Positions 31,229 to 33,705 of a DNA stretch of 33,705 bases are shown one piece after another; positions within the stretch are counted from its first letter, which is position 1; every line of letters starts with the position of its first letter. The DNA comes from Candidatus Heimdallarchaeota archaeon. Lineage in GTDB: Archaea; Asgardarchaeota; Heimdallarchaeia; Heimdallarchaeales; Heimdallarchaeaceae. A program made the translations under genes and the position numbers. Location: the NCBI GenBank assembly GCA_023132955.1, contig JAGLXK010000460.1:1-33705 (forward strand), in the 5' to 3' direction. The notes beneath the pieces are model-generated. The model had not been told where the DNA came from and did no database searches. It saw only the letters and a list, made by a program, of their open reading frames with translations.

Positions 31229-33705
31229 CTAGTTTTTCCTTTTTCTTAAGTAAGTAATTAGAGCTGCTATAGATAACAACCCTAATATTGCATAAAATGT
31301 GTTCACTGGACTTCCTTTTGGTTTCTTTGTTGGAATAATATATGTAGCTTCAATTACATTACCTGCTGCATCTCTTGCATAGATATACAATGTGTTATCT
31401 CCTTCAATTAGAGCAGAAACTAATACAACAAAGGTTCTCACTTTTCCGGTTCCAGATATGCTAAGGCTTCCACCATTAAGTTCTACAGCCGTTGAAATAA
31501 TGTCTGTAGTCGTATCTTGAATCTTGAAATCCAATCTAGCAGATTCTGGGACTGTATAATTTGCCCAAGTTCCACTGGTAATTACTGGTGGGCTTGAATC
31601 AAATAGAAACTCACCAATCCATTTATCATCAGCAGATTCAAGAATGAATGTGTAGATACCTTCATCTGTATAAGTAAGTCTGTAGCTATATAATCCAACA
31701 CCAACATCAGTTAACGATACAAAATAGAATGTTGTTCCAGTTGGCCCTACAATTTCAACAGAGGCAGTAATATATGCAAGTGGATCAAGTGAGTATATGT
31801 CAAAATCTACACCTGTTTCATCTTCACTGTAATCTGCTGTGATTTTTTCTCTAGCAGTTAACCAGTTGAATGCATTTATTGCAAAAATCTCATTTTGTGT
31901 TCCGGAATTGTACAAATCACGATATCCTTTTGTATCTATATGGAAATTAGTTGAAGTTATCAATACTCTTCCTCCAGCTAAATTCTCCCAGAGAGCAACT
32001 GTTGGTTTGTTTGAATACTTTGCTAGAGCAATAGCATCACCTGTGACAGTTAACGTTGTACCATAATGATCTATGAAATCAACACCTTCAGTAACAGCAT
32101 GAGTCTTAGTTATTGGTACTTTAACTGGAGAACCAAAATCATACAAATTGGATGAAGCTTCAATTCCATAAATTGAAATGAGTTCATTTAATCTTGTAAT
32201 GTTAGTTCCAAGATTTCTATCTCCAGCAGACGTTTCCTGTAATGATAATCCTAAGAAGTCTACAAATAAACCACCTCCACCAGTTACGTAATTTTGAATG
32301 GCCGTAATTTCACTGTCTGTTATTTCTGTATAACCAGAAATGGTATAATTTTCATCAAGTCGCAACTCAAAGGGATCTGGTATCCAAATAACATCATGTT
32401 GATTTAACAAATCTTCAGTAATGACGTTTTCTTCTCCAGTTATGTTAAGAAATCTATACTCATTAACGGCAATTCCCTTTAATAGAAGGTCTTCAATGGC
32501 ATATCTATACTGACCAAGGAGATTATCTATTCCATAATCAGTAAATAACTTTGCATATAGTATTTTTCCTTTACCTTCTTTAACTGTGATTTCTATTGAA
32601 GTGGTATCTGTTACACCTGCAGCAGTCTCATAAGTAATAAAACCTGTATAAAGACCTAAAGCAGCATCGTCAGGAACATTTATTGCCAGATAATAATTTT
32701 TTGTCCATGGTCCTGTAACAGCTGTAGAGTTCAAATCCAGAATAGATGTAATATTCCCACTAAGAACTGGAGCTAAATCTTCCCAAGGAGTTGAAGATAC
32801 TGATTGGACAAATAATTCTGCATGAAATCCTTGAGGTATATTCTGGTATTCAATAATTGGGAAGTATGAATGTGCGTAAAGAATAACTGGGAAACCAGAA
32901 CCATTAGTGGGCGCAGATTGGATGTTGGTGTAAGCAGTACCAAAGTTTGCGAGTCCTGCACCGTCACTGAGATAACCGTAAATTCCAGGATTTGCTGACT
33001 TCATAAGAGCTGCTTTTATCAAACCTGCATCATAAAGTATTCCTTGATCTTTTAATGCTTCAATTAGAACTGCTACACCTCCAGCTATATGTGGAGTTGC
33101 CATTGAAGTTCCACTTAGAGAAACATAAGCTGAAGGACTGTCAATTCCACAACTCATTATATCCATACCTGGAGCTCCAATGTCTGGTTTAGGAAAACCA
33201 TCCGCTGTGGGCCCATTTGAACTAACAGCATATCTTCCACCTGTTACTGTTGTTCCAGAAACGCTTAATGCATTTGGTGCAGATCCTGGAGAATCTAATG
33301 AGTAAAAACCTCTATCACCTGCATTACCTGCTGCAGCAGCAACAACCACTCCTTGAGCAATCATTTCTTCTACTGCAATTTCGGTTAAATCCATTCCTTC
33401 GCTGTCTCCCCCGCCCCAACTGAGGTTGACAACATCTACACCTATAGTCAGACCATATTCCATTGCGGCTATTCCAGCTAAAGCATAGACTACTGAACCA
33501 GCACCACCTATTTTTGCTACTAGAATGTCTGCATCTGGAGCCATTCCTATATAATCTCCATTAGCGATTCCTCCTCCAGCAGCTATTCCAGCAGTATGGG
33601 TTCCATGTCCATTCAGGTCATCGATTGAATAATCATCGTGTGGAGCTCCATAGACTGTTAGATGGAATGATTGGCTTGTACTCAATATTCTATCCTCAAA
33701 ATCGA
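31229..33705 (-). CDS. Subtilisin-like S8 protease, secreted and anchored (5' partial)
   Basis: The frame stays open to the window edge, so the true N-terminus, signal peptide and catalytic Asp lie outside; the first residues, DFEDRI, fit the region after that Asp. The His motif NGHGTHTAG and the Ser motif GTSMATPHIAGG are intact, with the oxyanion Asn in AAAAGNAGD. After the catalytic domain (about 260 residues) come beta-rich domains and a GATase-like segment with a YVTGGGGLFVDFLG turn. At the end is a C-terminal helix (SPVNTFYAILGLLSIAALI) before RKRKN, which anchors it in the membrane. It likely degrades proteins or peptides outside the cell. Of the 824 residues present, about two thirds are non-catalytic, as in large archaeal pyrolysin-like proteases. 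Confidence 0.93.
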   Translation of the reverse strand, partial: DFEDRILSTSQSFHLTVYGAPHDDYSIDDLNGHGTHTAGIAAGGGIANGDYIGMAPDADILVAKIGGAGSVVYALAGIAAMEYGLTIGVDVVNLSWGGGDSEGMDLTEIAVEEMIAQGVVVAAAAGNAGDRGFYSLDSPGSAPNALSVSGTTVTGGRYAVSSNGPTADGFPKPDIGAPGMDIMSCGIDSPSAYVSLSGTSMATPHIAGGVAVLIEALKDQGILYDAGLIKAALMKSANPGIYGYLSDGAGLANFGTAYTNIQSAPTNGSGFPVILYAHSYFPIIEYQNIPQGFHAELFVQSVSSTPWEDLAPVLSGNITSILDLNSTAVTGPWTKNYYLAINVPDDAALGLYTGFITYETAAGVTDTTSIEITVKEGKGKILYAKLFTDYGIDNLLGQYRYAIEDLLLKGIAVNEYRFLNITGEENVITEDLLNQHDVIWIPDPFELRLDENYTISGYTEITDSEITAIQNYVTGGGGLFVDFLGLSLQETSAGDRNLGTNITRLNELISIYGIEASSNLYDFGSPVKVPITKTHAVTEGVDFIDHYGTTLTVTGDAIALAKYSNKPTVALWENLAGGRVLITSTNFHIDTKGYRDLYNSGTQNEIFAINAFNWLTAREKITADYSEDETGVDFDIYSLDPLAYITASVEIVGPTGTTFYFVSLTDVGVGLYSYRLTYTDEGIYTFILESADDKWIGEFLFDSSPPVITSGTWANYTVPESARLDFKIQDTTTDIISTAVELNGGSLSISGTGKVRTFVVLVSALIEGDNTLYIYARDAAGNVIEATYIIPTKKPKGSPVNTFYAILGLLSIAALITYLRKRKN

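Overview
The window reads as a low-GC archaeal chromosome, probably from an Asgard-type lineage. The archaeal signs are direct: TATA-box promoters about 25 to 30 bp before starts, Shine-Dalgarno sites of the GGTGAT/GAGG kind, an HMG-CoA synthase / thiolase-like / DUF35 triad of archaeal type, a UPF0200 kinase, a hexuloisomerase-type SIS protein, and an archaetidylserine (phosphatidylserine) synthase/decarboxylase pair. Two MglA/Arf-like small GTPases of about 250 residues, long coiled-coil winged-helix proteins and a ParM/Ta0583-like actin suggest an Asgard archaeon (for example Heimdallarchaeia). That placement is inference, because no rRNA or ribosomal protein is present. There is no phage, insertion sequence, CRISPR array or tRNA.

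Layout. 1-317: end of a zinc-ribbon gene. 317-2932 (-): HMG-CoA synthase, thiolase-like and DUF35 genes, translationally coupled, forming the entry into isoprenoid lipid synthesis; the thiolase-like protein lacks most catalytic residues. 3059-3745 (-): grpE. 3955-5175 (+): DUF438-hemerythrin-PAS sensor. 5237-5311: a folded RNA with a kink-turn and its own TATA box. 5330-7012 (+): UPF0200 kinase and a coiled-coil/winged-helix protein. 7007-13323 (-): an overlapping three-gene unit of an MMPL/RND transporter, a secreted anchored protein and a PIN-domain/helical-repeat protein.

13572-17631 (+): SIS isomerase, MglA-like GTPase, PD-(D/E)XK nuclease-like protein and a long coiled-coil/winged-helix protein. 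17708-18931 (-): AAA-like protein with a broken Walker A and a winged helix, divergent from 19063-26556 (+), which holds a large FtsX-like permease, its ATPase, two small membrane proteins and a secreted zinc metalloprotease. 26557-26868: no gene, but a GC-rich, hairpin-rich segment that may be an RNA. 26869-27627 (+): second MglA-like GTPase on a probably leaderless mRNA. 27734-28297 (-): unknown protein with an operator-like palindrome. 28593-29642 (+): actin-like ATPase. 29671-31107 (-): decarboxylase and synthase for serine/ethanolamine head groups. 31229-33705 (-): subtilisin-like protease, cut by the window edge.

Themes. Membrane lipid formation appears twice: mevalonate entry and polar head groups. 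Cell-surface proteolysis and transport appear as the MMPL unit, the ABC/FtsX unit and the S8 protease. Switch-and-scaffold proteins (GTPases, coiled coils, actin) are spread through the window. The observations most worth following are the thiolase-like protein without its nucleophile, the kink-turn RNA before the UPF0200 gene, the GC-rich structured intergenic segment, and the AAA-like regulator beside a cluster of TTCGAA palindromes.
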